Shown: piece by piece, positions 7,888 to 17,698 of the stretch
Layout of the letters: each line of letters starts with the position of its first letter
Numbering within the stretch: position 1 is the stretch's first letter
Origin: Lachnospiraceae bacterium UBA3762
Lineage (GTDB): Bacteria > Bacillota > Clostridia > Lachnospirales > Lachnospiraceae
Reading direction: 5' to 3'
Assembly: GCA_002371615.1 (NCBI GenBank)
Contig: DFGA01000059.1
Coordinates: 1-64,000 of the forward strand
Length of the DNA: 64,000 nucleotides
Notes under the pieces: generated by a model
Database searches by the model: none
Seen by the model: only the letters and a program-made list of their open reading frames with translations
What the model was told of the DNA's origin: nothing
Position numbers and translations under genes: made by a program

Positions 7888-9513
7888 TTAATGATTGATC
7901 AACTTAGTGTATTCATTTATTATTTTATCAACCGCCTTGTCTGTGAGCGTGGAGTACAGTGGCAGAGTTATTTCATTACAATATTTATTATAAGCATTAG
8001 GATAATCTTCAATATCAAACCCCATTTCCTTGTACGCTGTCATCATCGGAAGCGGCTTGTAATGAACGTTGCAGACAACATTATTCCTATCCATTTCAGT
8101 AATGATCCTGTTTCTCTCCTCTTCCGATATCCCCGGGATACGGGTTATATACAAATGTCCTGACCCCGTTCTACCCCCGGTATAATGATCCAACACTACT
8201 ACCCCTTGCTTCTTTAGCGCTTTATCATACTTCTCTATTATCTTTCTACGCTTTTTCAGCATTGAAGGGTACCGTTCAAACTGGGCCAGTCCCATTGCAG
8301 CTGCAATATCTGTCATATTACACTTATACCATGGACCTAAAATATCGTATTCCCAGCTACCCTTTTTAGTCTTGGTAAGGGCGTCCTTCGACTGACCATG
8401 GAGCGAATACAACTGTATCTGTTTGTAAATTGTTCTATCATCAATTCCATTTATATGTCTCCATGTTATAGCCCCGCCTTCACCGGTGGTAAAGTTCTTG
8501 ACAGCATGAAACGAGAATCCGGTAAAATCAGCAACAGCCCCTATCATCTTTCCATTATACTCGGCTCCAAGAGCATGCGCCGCATCCCCGATCACAGCTA
8601 CTCTTCCGATAGATGACTGAATGTCATTGTTTGGTCTGAAAATATCCTTCTTGTTCTCTACTATCTCAAATATCCTGTTATAATCGCAGGGAATACCTGC
8701 CAGATCAACTGGTATGACTGCCTTCGTATTGGGTGTTATTGCCTGCTCCATCGCATCATAATCCATCTCTATGATGCCATCCTCACTGCTACAGTCAACC
8801 AATACAAGCTTCGCACCAACATGAATAACAGGAGACGCCGATGCGGTATATGTATAAGCACAGGTAATGACTTCATCTCCTTCGCCTATTCCGAGAATCC
8901 TAAGCGCCATCTCCAGACAGGCTGTATTGGAATTAAGGCATACACATCCATCAGCTCCTGTATACTCTTTTAGTTTCTTCTCCAACATTTTTGTCCTGGG
9001 GCCGGTGGTAATCCACCCTGAACGAAGCGCATCGGAAACCTCCTGCACTTCCAACTCACTTATATCCGGAGGGGAGAAAGGAATTTCATCTGATAATTCA
9101 ATAGATCTCTTATCCAGGATATGCCTAATCCAGCGACTAAGAACTGACAGGGCCATAGTAAATATAACTATCAGAGTTACAGTCACTATCTCGACCCTAT
9201 CCACATAGTTGAGAATCCTCTGCATAACGGAAAATGCTGCAACGGCCACACAATCAGCTCCAAATATCCTTATTATCTGACTCGTCGTATCATCCCTCTT
9301 ATTGATTCTGTATACCCTAAAAAGGACACGAAAAACGGACATAATAATAAAGCCCGTATACATCTGCAGTATTATTGTTCTGGCTCCCAGTTTGTTATCA
9401 AAGCTTGGTCTAAACCATAAGACAAGGAAAGCCACTGTAAAGTAATACAGAGCATCAAGGCCCATTATGATTAAGTCAGCCACATATATTCCACGGTATT
9501 TTTTCTTTTCCAT
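7888..9513 (-). CDS. Fusion of a PglF-type membrane domain with a DegT aminotransferase
   Basis: A 541-residue protein. Residues 1-130 form four membrane helices (about 11-34, 47-67, 82-100, 107-127) matching the pattern of the FlaA1/PglF N-terminus, including a short FRVYRIN after helix 2 that parallels FRMYSSV in the gene at 231-1283. Residues 145-541 are a complete DegT/DnrJ/EryC1/StrS PLP-dependent sugar aminotransferase: GWITTGPRT (166-174), GDAAHALGAEYNG (309-321) and Schiff-base K339 in FSFHAVKNFTTGEGG. It would transfer an amino group to a 4-keto nucleotide sugar at the membrane. The fusion is not a frameshift artefact: the linker is continuous and both halves look intact. First gene of operon A, with its own promoter. 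Confidence 0.85.
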   Translation of the reverse strand: MEKKKYRGIYVADLIIMGLDALYYFTVAFLVLWFRPSFDNKLGARTIILQMYTGFIIMSVFRVLFRVYRINKRDDTTSQIIRIFGADCVAVAAFSVMQRILNYVDRVEIVTVTLIVIFTMALSVLSRWIRHILDKRSIELSDEIPFSPPDISELEVQEVSDALRSGWITTGPRTKMLEKKLKEYTGADGCVCLNSNTACLEMALRILGIGEGDEVITCAYTYTASASPVIHVGAKLVLVDCSSEDGIIEMDYDAMEQAITPNTKAVIPVDLAGIPCDYNRIFEIVENKKDIFRPNNDIQSSIGRVAVIGDAAHALGAEYNGKMIGAVADFTGFSFHAVKNFTTGEGGAITWRHINGIDDRTIYKQIQLYSLHGQSKDALTKTKKGSWEYDILGPWYKCNMTDIAAAMGLAQFERYPSMLKKRRKIIEKYDKALKKQGVVVLDHYTGGRTGSGHLYITRIPGISEEERNRIITEMDRNNVVCNVHYKPLPMMTAYKEMGFDIEDYPNAYNKYCNEITLPLYSTLTDKAVDKIINEYTKLINH

Positions 9514-9558
9514 TATCCATCTCTCAACCAGAAATACATTTTCTCGTAAACCCTGACT

Positions 9559-9587
9559 ATTTTACCATACAAAAAATGGCTAGACAA
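9559..9587 (-). promoter_or_regulatory. Main promoter of polysaccharide locus A
   Basis: On the minus strand TTGTCT (9582-9587), a 17-base spacer and TAAAAT (9559-9564), with an extended -10 TGG. It points into the fusion gene at 9513. It matches the promoter at 1322-1350 over most of its length. Its -35 overlaps that of the plus-strand promoter. Confidence 0.75.
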
Positions 9588-9609
9588 CTCGGCATCCTTG
9601 TTGTATACT
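9581..9609 (+). promoter_or_regulatory. Divergent promoter of the plus-strand aminotransferase gene
   Basis: TAGACA (9581-9586) and TATACT (9604-9609) are 17 bases apart, each matching the sigma-A consensus at five of six positions. The -35 is the complement of the minus-strand -35, so one 7-bp block TAGACAA serves both directions. The predicted start of transcription is near 9616. Confidence 0.65.
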
Positions 9610-9631
9610 TTTTTAAGTTAACATAAATAAA

Positions 9632-10948
9632 GTGCAAGTTTCAGGTTTTTCGAATTTTATGAATAATTCAGATAAATACCTTAATGACGAAAGATTCAAA
9701 GGAATAGAGCCATTTCAGAATAAAGTCTGGCTATCCAGTCCAACAATGCACGGCGACGAGCAGGACTGGGTCGTAGACAGCATACGCACAAACTGGGTCA
9801 GTACTGTAGGAATGAATATAAATGAGGTAGAGAGGATCTGCGCTGAAAAAATCGGCAGAAAGTATTCTGTCGCCTTATCCTCCGGAACTTCCGCTCTTCA
9901 TCTTGCCATGAGATTATGTGCCGAAAAAGTATACGGAAGTCCTGCTACAGGCCATGGAGCACTTGAAGGACACAAGGTATTTGCCTCGGATATGACATTT
10001 GATGCCACAGTCAACCCCATAGCGTATGAAGGCGGGGATGCTGTGTACATTGATACGGAATATGATACATGGAACATGGATCCGATTGCTCTCGAAAAGG
10101 CATTTGAATTGTTCCCCGATGTTAAACTTGTGGTAATCGTTCATCTGTACGGAACACCCGCTAAGATGGATGAGATCAGAAATATATGTGACCGCCACAA
10201 TGCCCTTATAGTAGAGGATGCTGCTGAATCATTCGGAGCAACTTATAAAGGTATACAGACAGGTATGTTCGGAACAGAATCCGTGATCAGTTTTAACGGA
10301 AACAAGATCATTACCGGTTCCTCAGGCGGTATGCTTCTTACCGACAGCAAAGACGACGCTGACAAAATCAGGAAATGGAGCACTCAGTCACGTGAAAATG
10401 CTCCATGGTACCAGCATAAAGAACTGGGATATAACTACCGAATGAGTAATATTGTTGCCGGTGTAGTAAGAGGGCAATTGCCATATCTTGAAGAGCATAT
10501 TGCTCAAAAAAGAGCGATATACTACAGATATAAAGAAGGTCTGTCCGACCTTCCTGTTCAGATGAATCCGTTTGATGAAGAAAACAGTGTTCCAAACTTC
10601 TGGCTCAGTTGCCTGATCATTGATAAAGAGGCAATGTGCAAGCAAGTTAGGCATGAAAAGGACTGCTCTTATGTAAGCGAGCCCGGAAAAAGCTGCCCCA
10701 CTGAAATACTGGAAGCAATCGCTGCATTTAATGCTGAAGGACGTCCGATATGGAAACCCATGCATATGCAGCCTATCTATATCAATAATCAATTTGTCAC
10801 TGTCGACGGCATCTATTCCGAAGGCACGGGCTTTTTTGATATAGGCGCCGATATATTCGAGCGTGGTCTATGCCTTCCCAGTGATAATAAAATGACTAAG
10901 GATCAACAAGATAGAATAATTAAAATTATACACAGATGTTTTGTATAA
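9632..10948 (+). CDS. PglE-like DegT nucleotide-sugar aminotransferase
   Basis: A 438-residue PLP-dependent aminotransferase of the DegT family, the only plus-strand gene in the two polysaccharide loci. Features: VWLSSPTMHGDEQ (32-44), TNWVSTVG (53-60), SSGTSALHLA (83-92), VEDAAESFGA (194-203) and Schiff-base K225 in FNGNKIITGSSGG. These are typical of enzymes making 4-amino-4,6-dideoxy sugars such as UDP-bacillosamine precursors. The frame opens with GTG at 9632; an in-frame ATG at 9659 is an alternative start, and neither has a clear ribosome site. It is tail to tail with wecB, 20 bases apart. Confidence 0.88.
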   Translation: MQVSGFSNFMNNSDKYLNDERFKGIEPFQNKVWLSSPTMHGDEQDWVVDSIRTNWVSTVGMNINEVERICAEKIGRKYSVALSSGTSALHLAMRLCAEKVYGSPATGHGALEGHKVFASDMTFDATVNPIAYEGGDAVYIDTEYDTWNMDPIALEKAFELFPDVKLVVIVHLYGTPAKMDEIRNICDRHNALIVEDAAESFGATYKGIQTGMFGTESVISFNGNKIITGSSGGMLLTDSKDDADKIRKWSTQSRENAPWYQHKELGYNYRMSNIVAGVVRGQLPYLEEHIAQKRAIYYRYKEGLSDLPVQMNPFDEENSVPNFWLSCLIIDKEAMCKQVRHEKDCSYVSEPGKSCPTEILEAIAAFNAEGRPIWKPMHMQPIYINNQFVTVDGIYSEGTGFFDIGADIFERGLCLPSDNKMTKDQQDRIIKIIHRCFV

Positions 10949-10968
10949 TACCTACTGGCTGAGTATAT

Positions 10969-12087
10969 TTAGATCGGCTCCCAAGGTGTATATATCTTGC
11001 CTTCCAAGATATCAGCTATACGCTCACAGGCATGTCCGTCACCATAAGGATTGCAGGCTCCTGACATCTTCTTATATTCCTCTTGATTCTCGAGAAGCTG
11101 CTTGAATGTCTCATAAATAACTTCTTCATTGGTTCCTACAAGTTTAAGAGTTCCTGCGTCCACTCCTTCCGGTCTTTCAGTAGTGTCCCTCATTACGAGA
11201 ACCGGGACTCCGTATGATGGACATTCCTCCTGAATTCCACCCGAATCAGTAAGGCAGAGGAACGATCTCGCTTCAAAGTTATGGCAATCAAATACTTCAA
11301 TCGGCTCAATAATGTGGATACGGTCACAGCCATCAAGTTCCGATACAGCTGCTTCTCTTACTATCGGATTCATATGAATTGGATAAACAGCTCTACAATC
11401 AGGATGTTCATCAAGCACACGGCGAATTGCTCTAAACATATGATGCATTGGCTCTCCCAGATTCTCTCGCCTATGAGCTGTGATAAAAATAAGCTTGTTA
11501 TCTCCCACCCACTCAAGTTCTGGATGGATGTAATCTTCTTTGACAGTGTGTTGCATCGCATCTATAACTGTGTTGCCCGTCACGTAGATGGTCTCCGCCT
11601 TCCTTCCCTCGTTGATAAGATTAGATTTTGCTAATGGTGTCGGAGCAAAATTATATTGAGAAACAATGGACACAGCTTCCCGATTAAACTCCTCAGGATA
11701 AGGAGAATAGATATTATAAGTACGAAGACCTGCTTCCACATGTCCCACAGGAATCTGCAGATAAAAGCAGGCAAGTGCTGTAGCAAAGGTTGTCGATGTA
11801 TCTCCATGTACTAACACCACATCCGGTCTTACCTCTTCTAGCACAACTTTTATATTATTTAGGATATTAGTTGTAATATCAAAAAGCGTTTGCCTGTCTT
11901 TCATAATATTCAGATCATAATCCGGAATAACTCCAAATGTATTAAGCACCTGATCTAGCATCTGCCTGTGCTGCGCCGTTACGCACACCACTACATCCAA
12001 TCCATCTCTTTTTTTCATTTCGTTTACTAACGGGCAAATCTTTATAGCTTCCGGTCTTGTTCCAAATACTGCCATTATTTTTTTCAT
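10969..12087 (-). CDS. wecB: UDP-N-acetylglucosamine 2-epimerase, non-hydrolysing
   Basis: A 372-residue enzyme converting UDP-GlcNAc to UDP-ManNAc. Visible family motifs are FGTRPEAIK (8-16), VHGDTSTT (93-100), HVEAGLRT (116-123), PYPEEFNR (129-136), ITAHRRENLGEP and LTDSGGIQEE. The start has GGGAG seven bases upstream. With wecC at 24700 it provides UDP-ManNAcA for polysaccharide B. A role as CapG in UDP-L-FucNAc synthesis is possible because CapF is in the window, but the sequence does not settle it. Confidence 0.93.
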   Translation of the reverse strand: MKKIMAVFGTRPEAIKICPLVNEMKKRDGLDVVVCVTAQHRQMLDQVLNTFGVIPDYDLNIMKDRQTLFDITTNILNNIKVVLEEVRPDVVLVHGDTSTTFATALACFYLQIPVGHVEAGLRTYNIYSPYPEEFNREAVSIVSQYNFAPTPLAKSNLINEGRKAETIYVTGNTVIDAMQHTVKEDYIHPELEWVGDNKLIFITAHRRENLGEPMHHMFRAIRRVLDEHPDCRAVYPIHMNPIVREAAVSELDGCDRIHIIEPIEVFDCHNFEARSFLCLTDSGGIQEECPSYGVPVLVMRDTTERPEGVDAGTLKLVGTNEEVIYETFKQLLENQEEYKKMSGACNPYGDGHACERIADILEGKIYTPWEPI

Positions 12088-12138
12088 ATATCTTTCTCCC
12101 TACTTAGGTCCATGTTTTCGTTACACACATCCACTTAA

Positions 12139-13197
12139 TCATTTGATACAACCGTATATTCTATTATACCCTTTCTCAACATAAATCAATACCTGCTTAT
12201 ATACTTGATTCGATATGTAATACGTTATGGTAGTTCCAACTAATACCGCAGATATAAATATTACCATTTTATTTGAAATACTTTTATTGGTTTCAAACAC
12301 AATATCTACAATTCCTATGTGTATTAAGTAACAGTCAATACTAGCCTTTCCAACTGTTTCCAATAATGTGTTACTTCCACCAATATAATCCCATATAATA
12401 AAGCCGCCAATTGACAAGCACAAAAAAGGAAAAATCTGTCCTAAATAACCGGCATTGGGATATTTTATAATCCAACAATACCCACCAAGAAACATGCATA
12501 TTGCCGTCATTAATAAGCCATTTTTCCATTTTATATTGTCAAAAAAAGCATGGCCCATTGCCAATCCACATCCAGCGGAAAAGCATAAACTTGTTTTCCA
12601 CCAAAATGCCGGTACACCCCTACTCCATGCTAATAAGGAATATAATAACGATAGTAAGGAAACAGTTAAAGCAGGAATCCTATTATTAACAAACGCCACA
12701 AACAAAAAAATGTACATTAATAATTGAATCTTAATATACCAAGTTGTCACTTCAGGCAACTCCAATTCCAAATACGACTTAACTATTATTCCCAAATTTA
12801 GACTAGAATTATAATACTCTCTTATGCCGCAAATAAAAACAAAGGCAACGCTAAAATGAACTAATATTTTAAGTCCATGCTTAATTATAAACATACCTTT
12901 TGGCTGATTCATAATAGAATGAAAGCACCCAAACCCTGATAGAATAAAGAATAAACTTACACCTATGGCTCCCCAACAATATATTACGCTCTTTACAAAA
13001 TGACCACCAATGACTATTTCAGCAAACGTTTTCTCAAACTGACATATATGTGAATATACTATCATGATTATAGCAACTCCTCGTAATGTATCAGTTTTAT
13101 TTTTCCCCCCAAAGCCATTATTCATTACATCACTAGAGTTTTTAATACATGTGCATGCAACTATTATAGCAAAACAAATAAGTCCTAAATTTATCAC
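12139..13197 (-). CDS. Membrane acyltransferase, acyltransferase-3 (OafA-like) family
   Basis: A 352-residue protein with about ten membrane segments. The family signature is present near the start: TDTLRGVAIIMIVYSH with R39 and catalytic-type H50, then a serine-rich FFILSGFGCF. It would O-acylate a polysaccharide or its lipid-linked precursor. It begins with GTG overlapping the stop of the neighbouring acyltransferase by four bases (GTGA), so the pair is coupled. The two paralogues are quite different in sequence and may act on different positions. Confidence 0.85.
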   Translation of the reverse strand: MINLGLICFAIIVACTCIKNSSDVMNNGFGGKNKTDTLRGVAIIMIVYSHICQFEKTFAEIVIGGHFVKSVIYCWGAIGVSLFFILSGFGCFHSIMNQPKGMFIIKHGLKILVHFSVAFVFICGIREYYNSSLNLGIIVKSYLELELPEVTTWYIKIQLLMYIFLFVAFVNNRIPALTVSLLSLLYSLLAWSRGVPAFWWKTSLCFSAGCGLAMGHAFFDNIKWKNGLLMTAICMFLGGYCWIIKYPNAGYLGQIFPFLCLSIGGFIIWDYIGGSNTLLETVGKASIDCYLIHIGIVDIVFETNKSISNKMVIFISAVLVGTTITYYISNQVYKQVLIYVEKGYNRIYGCIK

Positions 13198-14219
13198 TTA
13201 AAATACTCCCTGAATCTCACAAACAAGAGTCTTACATTCTTTTCGATTACTTTCCAAGCCACGCACAAAAACAAGAGTAATGTAAGCGCAAGCAATAGCC
13301 TAATACCGTTATCTTCTATCATTAAGCCGTATGCTCGTATCGTGTTAGATAGAATAATATCCTGTAATAAAAAAACCTCAAATGTATATCCACTAACAAG
13401 CTGCAAAACCTCCCCAACTCTTTCGGAGACATCTATTTTACTACAAAATAATATTAAAACTGGAATAGTTATCAATTTAATTGCATATACTGTCATTCCA
13501 ACAATAGCACTAGTTTGTATCGTTAAAAATAAAACAAGAAATCCTGATACTAAAATATACATTACATTGGGTAATCTTATCTGATATTTATCAAATATAT
13601 CTTCAGGCATTATGACGCCAACCGAAAACTCTAACACTCTATAAACAGTTGAATAATAAATATCAACATCATCGAACCAAAACGTCATTAACTTAGAGTA
13701 GAAAACGATAAATAGAATAATCATACACCACATTATTCTAGTCCTAAAACATGCACCATCGAACAACTTATAAACAAGTGGATATATAAAGTAGCAAGCA
13801 ATAATACAGCCTATGAACCAACTTGCCCCAGCGTATACATCGTAATTAAATTCCATCTGTAATGCAAATAATCTTATGGGCAGCATTCTTATTCTTTGTA
13901 CTACTTGCCCTTCATGAAATGCAATAATAAGTCGAACCACTTCAACAGCATAATACAATGGCAGAATCCGTATTAATCTTCTTTTATAAAAAGCAATAAT
14001 GTCGCCGTCTTTATGAAACATGAAGTTATTTGAACGTTTAAGACAATAACCTGATAAAACAAAAAAGATTATCATAATAAACTCGACTTGTCCATTAATC
14101 CAATTATTAAGCCCTTTAAAATCAATATTCCATCTCCACCCACCCAAATGTGAAAATAGTATTATAATAGCGCAGTATATTCTAATTATATCAATACCAA
14201 TCATCCTTTTCGCATTCAT
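13194..14219 (-). CDS. Membrane acyltransferase, acyltransferase-3 family
   Basis: A 341-residue multi-span protein with the N-terminal signature IDIIRIYCAIIILFSHLGG (R and H conserved) and FFVLSGYCLKRS. Its ATG has GAGG eight bases upstream. It is likely a polysaccharide O-acyltransferase working with the product of the next gene. A decayed member of the same family is at about 18498-18870, so the locus has gained and lost such enzymes. Confidence 0.85.
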   Translation of the reverse strand: MNAKRMIGIDIIRIYCAIIILFSHLGGWRWNIDFKGLNNWINGQVEFIMIIFFVLSGYCLKRSNNFMFHKDGDIIAFYKRRLIRILPLYYAVEVVRLIIAFHEGQVVQRIRMLPIRLFALQMEFNYDVYAGASWFIGCIIACYFIYPLVYKLFDGACFRTRIMWCMIILFIVFYSKLMTFWFDDVDIYYSTVYRVLEFSVGVIMPEDIFDKYQIRLPNVMYILVSGFLVLFLTIQTSAIVGMTVYAIKLITIPVLILFCSKIDVSERVGEVLQLVSGYTFEVFLLQDIILSNTIRAYGLMIEDNGIRLLLALTLLLFLCVAWKVIEKNVRLLFVRFREYFK

Positions 14220-14222
14220 ATA

Positions 14223-15767
14223 TTATGCCTCATATAATATGTCTCTTATTTTAATTATTGGTGGCAAACAAATAATGAAATAAGTCAAGAATAACACTAT
14301 TACGATAAAAATGAATCTCAAATTCTCGTTGTAATTACATAGCAACTTCCTTAAATAAGTCGATAGCATAACAGAAGTCACGCCACCTATACACCAATAT
14401 GGCAAATAACCCATGAATCTACCGAAGCTTATATATTTGTTGTGCTTCCTAGACGTAATAATATTCAGAGCAGAACATATTAGCACCGAAACGCTAGATG
14501 CTACTGTCACACCAGCTATCCCTATTTTTTTTGACAGCAGAATACTAAGAATTATATTTATAATTATTCCGACTATTGAATTGATCATAGGGCTCCTTGA
14601 ATCTTTATAACTATATTGGAGTCTTGAATATAATTCTCTTATCGGAAAAAACGCAATAGAAAATCCATAACCCATCAATGCCAACGATGTACTATTTACA
14701 GATTTTTCAGAAAATTGTCCTCTTTCATATACTAGTCTGATTATATCTTTTGAATTACTTATTGTAATAAGCATTATAGGAAAAAAAAGAGTAATTAGCA
14801 TACATGTGCTTTCTATTACAAGCCTTGCCGCTTCCTTTTCCTTTCCTTCCGCGACATTTTTACTAATATACGTGAATAAAATTGAACAAACAGCCCCTAC
14901 CAAGGTACTTATTAGATTAATTAAAACTCCTGCATAACTTAATGCCGTTACAATCCCAACTCCCAAACCCGATGTAATAATCTTGTCAACTTGTTGGTTT
15001 ACAAAAACCATAGAGTACCCCAAAAACAATGGCAAACTCATTGATATAAGTTGTATTGTGTTTTGATCAAATGGAGTTCTATTGTAATTAAACTTCCACT
15101 CTCTCTTCGACACCGTCAATAAATATGCAAAACTCGTAATGATATATGCTAAATAACCAATAACCAATGCATTTATTCCAAATTGTTTGTGAAAAAAAAC
15201 AACGGACAAAATCATTATAACACTTTGAATAATGCTTACTAGTTCTCCTGGGACAAATCTTTCGTTAGATCGCAGCAAAGCATTAAACAACGCACATATT
15301 GTCATGAAGCAAACGGAAGGTGCATAGATTCTGATATACATAGTAAGTCTATCAAGGAGCACCCCTTCATAACTAGGAGCAATAACTCTCGAAATAATCG
15401 GAGTCATTAGTTCCACACAAATAACACAGAATGCAGTGACAAGCCCTGACACTACAAGTGAGTTAGTAACAAACCGGCTTGCCTCACTTTCATCCCTTTC
15501 CTTTATTCCAATATATATAGGGATAAATGACGTAAGAAGGACTTGAACTAATAAATAGTCTATATCTCCTATAACGTTTTGTGAAAGTGAAATAACATCA
15601 GTATCTACTGATGTTCCGTAAGTCCCTGCAATCACCATCTGTTTAACAAATCCAAGGCACTTTGCGAATATAATAATACTCGTTACTGAAAATATGGTTT
15701 TTATTATTTTGTTTTGTCTTATTATCATAATTGAATATTTAGAGTATTCCTGTTCCTCTGATGTCAT
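14223..15767 (-). CDS. MurJ/MviN-like lipid-linked oligosaccharide flippase
   Basis: A 514-residue protein with about 14 membrane segments, beginning with the MviN-like stretch FAKCLGFVKQMVIAGTYGTS near residues 36-55 and containing FFPIRELYSRLQYSYKD. MurJ itself flips lipid II, but the position inside a polysaccharide operon, overlapping the amidotransferase stop by one base (TAATG), points to export of the locus B repeat unit. I cannot exclude a lipid II role. Confidence 0.85.
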   Translation of the reverse strand: MTSEEQEYSKYSIMIIRQNKIIKTIFSVTSIIIFAKCLGFVKQMVIAGTYGTSVDTDVISLSQNVIGDIDYLLVQVLLTSFIPIYIGIKERDESEASRFVTNSLVVSGLVTAFCVICVELMTPIISRVIAPSYEGVLLDRLTMYIRIYAPSVCFMTICALFNALLRSNERFVPGELVSIIQSVIMILSVVFFHKQFGINALVIGYLAYIITSFAYLLTVSKREWKFNYNRTPFDQNTIQLISMSLPLFLGYSMVFVNQQVDKIITSGLGVGIVTALSYAGVLINLISTLVGAVCSILFTYISKNVAEGKEKEAARLVIESTCMLITLFFPIMLITISNSKDIIRLVYERGQFSEKSVNSTSLALMGYGFSIAFFPIRELYSRLQYSYKDSRSPMINSIVGIIINIILSILLSKKIGIAGVTVASSVSVLICSALNIITSRKHNKYISFGRFMGYLPYWCIGGVTSVMLSTYLRKLLCNYNENLRFIFIVIVLFLTYFIICLPPIIKIRDILYEA

Positions 15768-17698
15768 TAAAGTGAAATATTAAAACACCTCAGAAACAAT
15801 TCGACATTTATATATTTTTCAACAGCATAGGAATAGGGATTTTTCTTAAATTCTTTTTTTAGTTTATCAATATCAAACATGTTTTCACTTCTTGATTTTA
15901 CAAATAATTCTTCAACATCTTCTTTTTTAAATCTTGAAATCCACCTTTCTCTTGGAGAAGGCCAACCCATTTTGTTTTTTCTCCAAACAACAGCATCTGG
16001 CAACTTACCTTCTATGAACTTCCTTAACAAATACTTTGTATATCCTCGATTTATCTTTTCTCTTTCCGGAATCCTTATACTGTTTTCAACGTATTTATAA
16101 TCAATGAACGGAACCCTACTTTCCAATGAATAGGCCATATATAATCGATCATCACTTCGTAATATATGAGTAAGCTGCGTTCCTCTTAGTTCATTATATT
16201 GCATTTCCGACATATCAGAAAACTCGAGGTACTGATTCAGGGATGTGTCGCCTATAAAATCACCCCTGCTCTTTTTTGACAAGTATTTCCCCACTCTCAG
16301 CAAGCATCTTGTCCTTCTCATTTTTGAATTTCCATAATAGAAATAATACTCTAGTAATTTAATACTATTAAGCTTACTGTTTGATACAATGTTTCTGTAT
16401 TCCCTTATAAACGCAGTTATACCTTTATGCTTTAGTATATCTTTTAAATAATATATGTAATACCTCTCATATCCAAACATAGTTTCGTCTGAACCCTGTC
16501 CATTTACAACTACCTTTTCTCCTCTCTTTGCAACCTCTTCCAATGTTAGCACTCCGCCCATCATGGCAATGGGGACTCCACCCTCCATATGCCATACCAT
16601 TCTTTTATACATATCAAATGTATTATCTGTATCAACATATATGAGGTTTTGAGTTGTACCGCAATACTCATTTACAGCCTCTGCATATTCTCTTTCATCA
16701 CCTTCTTTGTAATTATGGTAGCACGTAGTATACGTATTTAAATCTGAAGCATTCTTCCCTTCCTTTTTGTATAATTCAGCAATCTCAGAAACAAGTATTG
16801 AACTATCAAGCCCACCTGAAAGCATCGCACAAATAGGTGCATCGCTGCGTATTCTAATTTTTACCGCATTTTCATGTTCCTTAAATGCCTGTTCAATAAA
16901 AAATAATTCTTTTTCTTGATTAGTATTAATATTCCAGTATTTTTTTATTTCAACGTTATTCTCGCTATAATTCTTTAAATTAATAGTCAAATTATAACCA
17001 CCTTTAAGGCTATATATCTTATTAATCCATGTTTCATGTGAATAGTCTGAAATGCCGAGAACAACGTAACTCAGTATTTGTCTCTGATTAGCAACCCTTG
17101 GTACAACTTTGTTTTCTAGCAATTGCTTTATTTCAGAAGCAAATATAAAATTATCCCCATCAAAATAATAAAAAAATGGTTTTGCCCCAAGACGGTCTCT
17201 TGAGCAGAATAGTTCATCCTTCTTTTTATCCCATATTACAAACCCCCACATTCCGTCAAAATAATTCACACAATCTTGTCCATACTCCTGATATGCCTTA
17301 AGAAGTACCTCCGTATCTGAGCTGGTTTTAAACTTATACCCCCTTAGTTCCAAGTCATTCCTTATTTCCAAATAATTATATATTTCACCATTGAATGTAA
17401 TGCATAATTCTCCGTCCTCTGATTGCATCGGTTGGTGCCCATTTGATGACAAATCAATTACACTTAATCTCCTATGTGCAAGTGCTAGTTTTATCCCATT
17501 TTTTTCTGAAACATCACTAATGTAATCCCCATATGTCAAATTACTATCTTTGCCAATAGCATTATAAAGACGGTCCTTTACTACATAACTATAGCCCTCA
17601 TCATCAGGACCTCTGTGCTTGGCAATATCGTTCATTCTCTCAACGACACTCAAATCCACCTTATTTTTATTATTAAACCAACCGCATATTCCACACAT
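15767..17698 (-). CDS. asnB: Asparagine synthase-type glutamine amidotransferase
   Basis: A 643-residue two-domain enzyme. The start is the ATG at 17698: it has GGGAG seven bases upstream and gives the obligatory Cys2 (MCGICGWFNN) used as N-terminal nucleophile. Longer readings of the frame only translate IS21 end sequence. The glutaminase domain holds NGEIYN (103-108); the synthetase domain holds the P-loop SGGLDSS (294-300). In polysaccharide loci such proteins often amidate a uronic acid carboxylate (WbpS/WbmE-like), which fits the UDP-ManNAcA genes here; simple asparagine synthesis is the alternative. The IS21 relic ends about 40 bases upstream and has probably replaced its original 5' region. 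Confidence 0.9.
   Translation of the reverse strand: MCGICGWFNNKNKVDLSVVERMNDIAKHRGPDDEGYSYVVKDRLYNAIGKDSNLTYGDYISDVSEKNGIKLALAHRRLSVIDLSSNGHQPMQSEDGELCITFNGEIYNYLEIRNDLELRGYKFKTSSDTEVLLKAYQEYGQDCVNYFDGMWGFVIWDKKKDELFCSRDRLGAKPFFYYFDGDNFIFASEIKQLLENKVVPRVANQRQILSYVVLGISDYSHETWINKIYSLKGGYNLTINLKNYSENNVEIKKYWNINTNQEKELFFIEQAFKEHENAVKIRIRSDAPICAMLSGGLDSSILVSEIAELYKKEGKNASDLNTYTTCYHNYKEGDEREYAEAVNEYCGTTQNLIYVDTDNTFDMYKRMVWHMEGGVPIAMMGGVLTLEEVAKRGEKVVVNGQGSDETMFGYERYYIYYLKDILKHKGITAFIREYRNIVSNSKLNSIKLLEYYFYYGNSKMRRTRCLLRVGKYLSKKSRGDFIGDTSLNQYLEFSDMSEMQYNELRGTQLTHILRSDDRLYMAYSLESRVPFIDYKYVENSIRIPEREKINRGYTKYLLRKFIEGKLPDAVVWRKNKMGWPSPRERWISRFKKEDVEELFVKSRSENMFDIDKLKKEFKKNPYSYAVEKYINVELFLRCFNISL

Noticed and set aside
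14223..15767. Housekeeping MurJ (lipid II flippase)
   Set aside because: The family fits, but the operon position and coupling to polysaccharide genes favour a repeat-unit flippase; recorded as MurJ-like.
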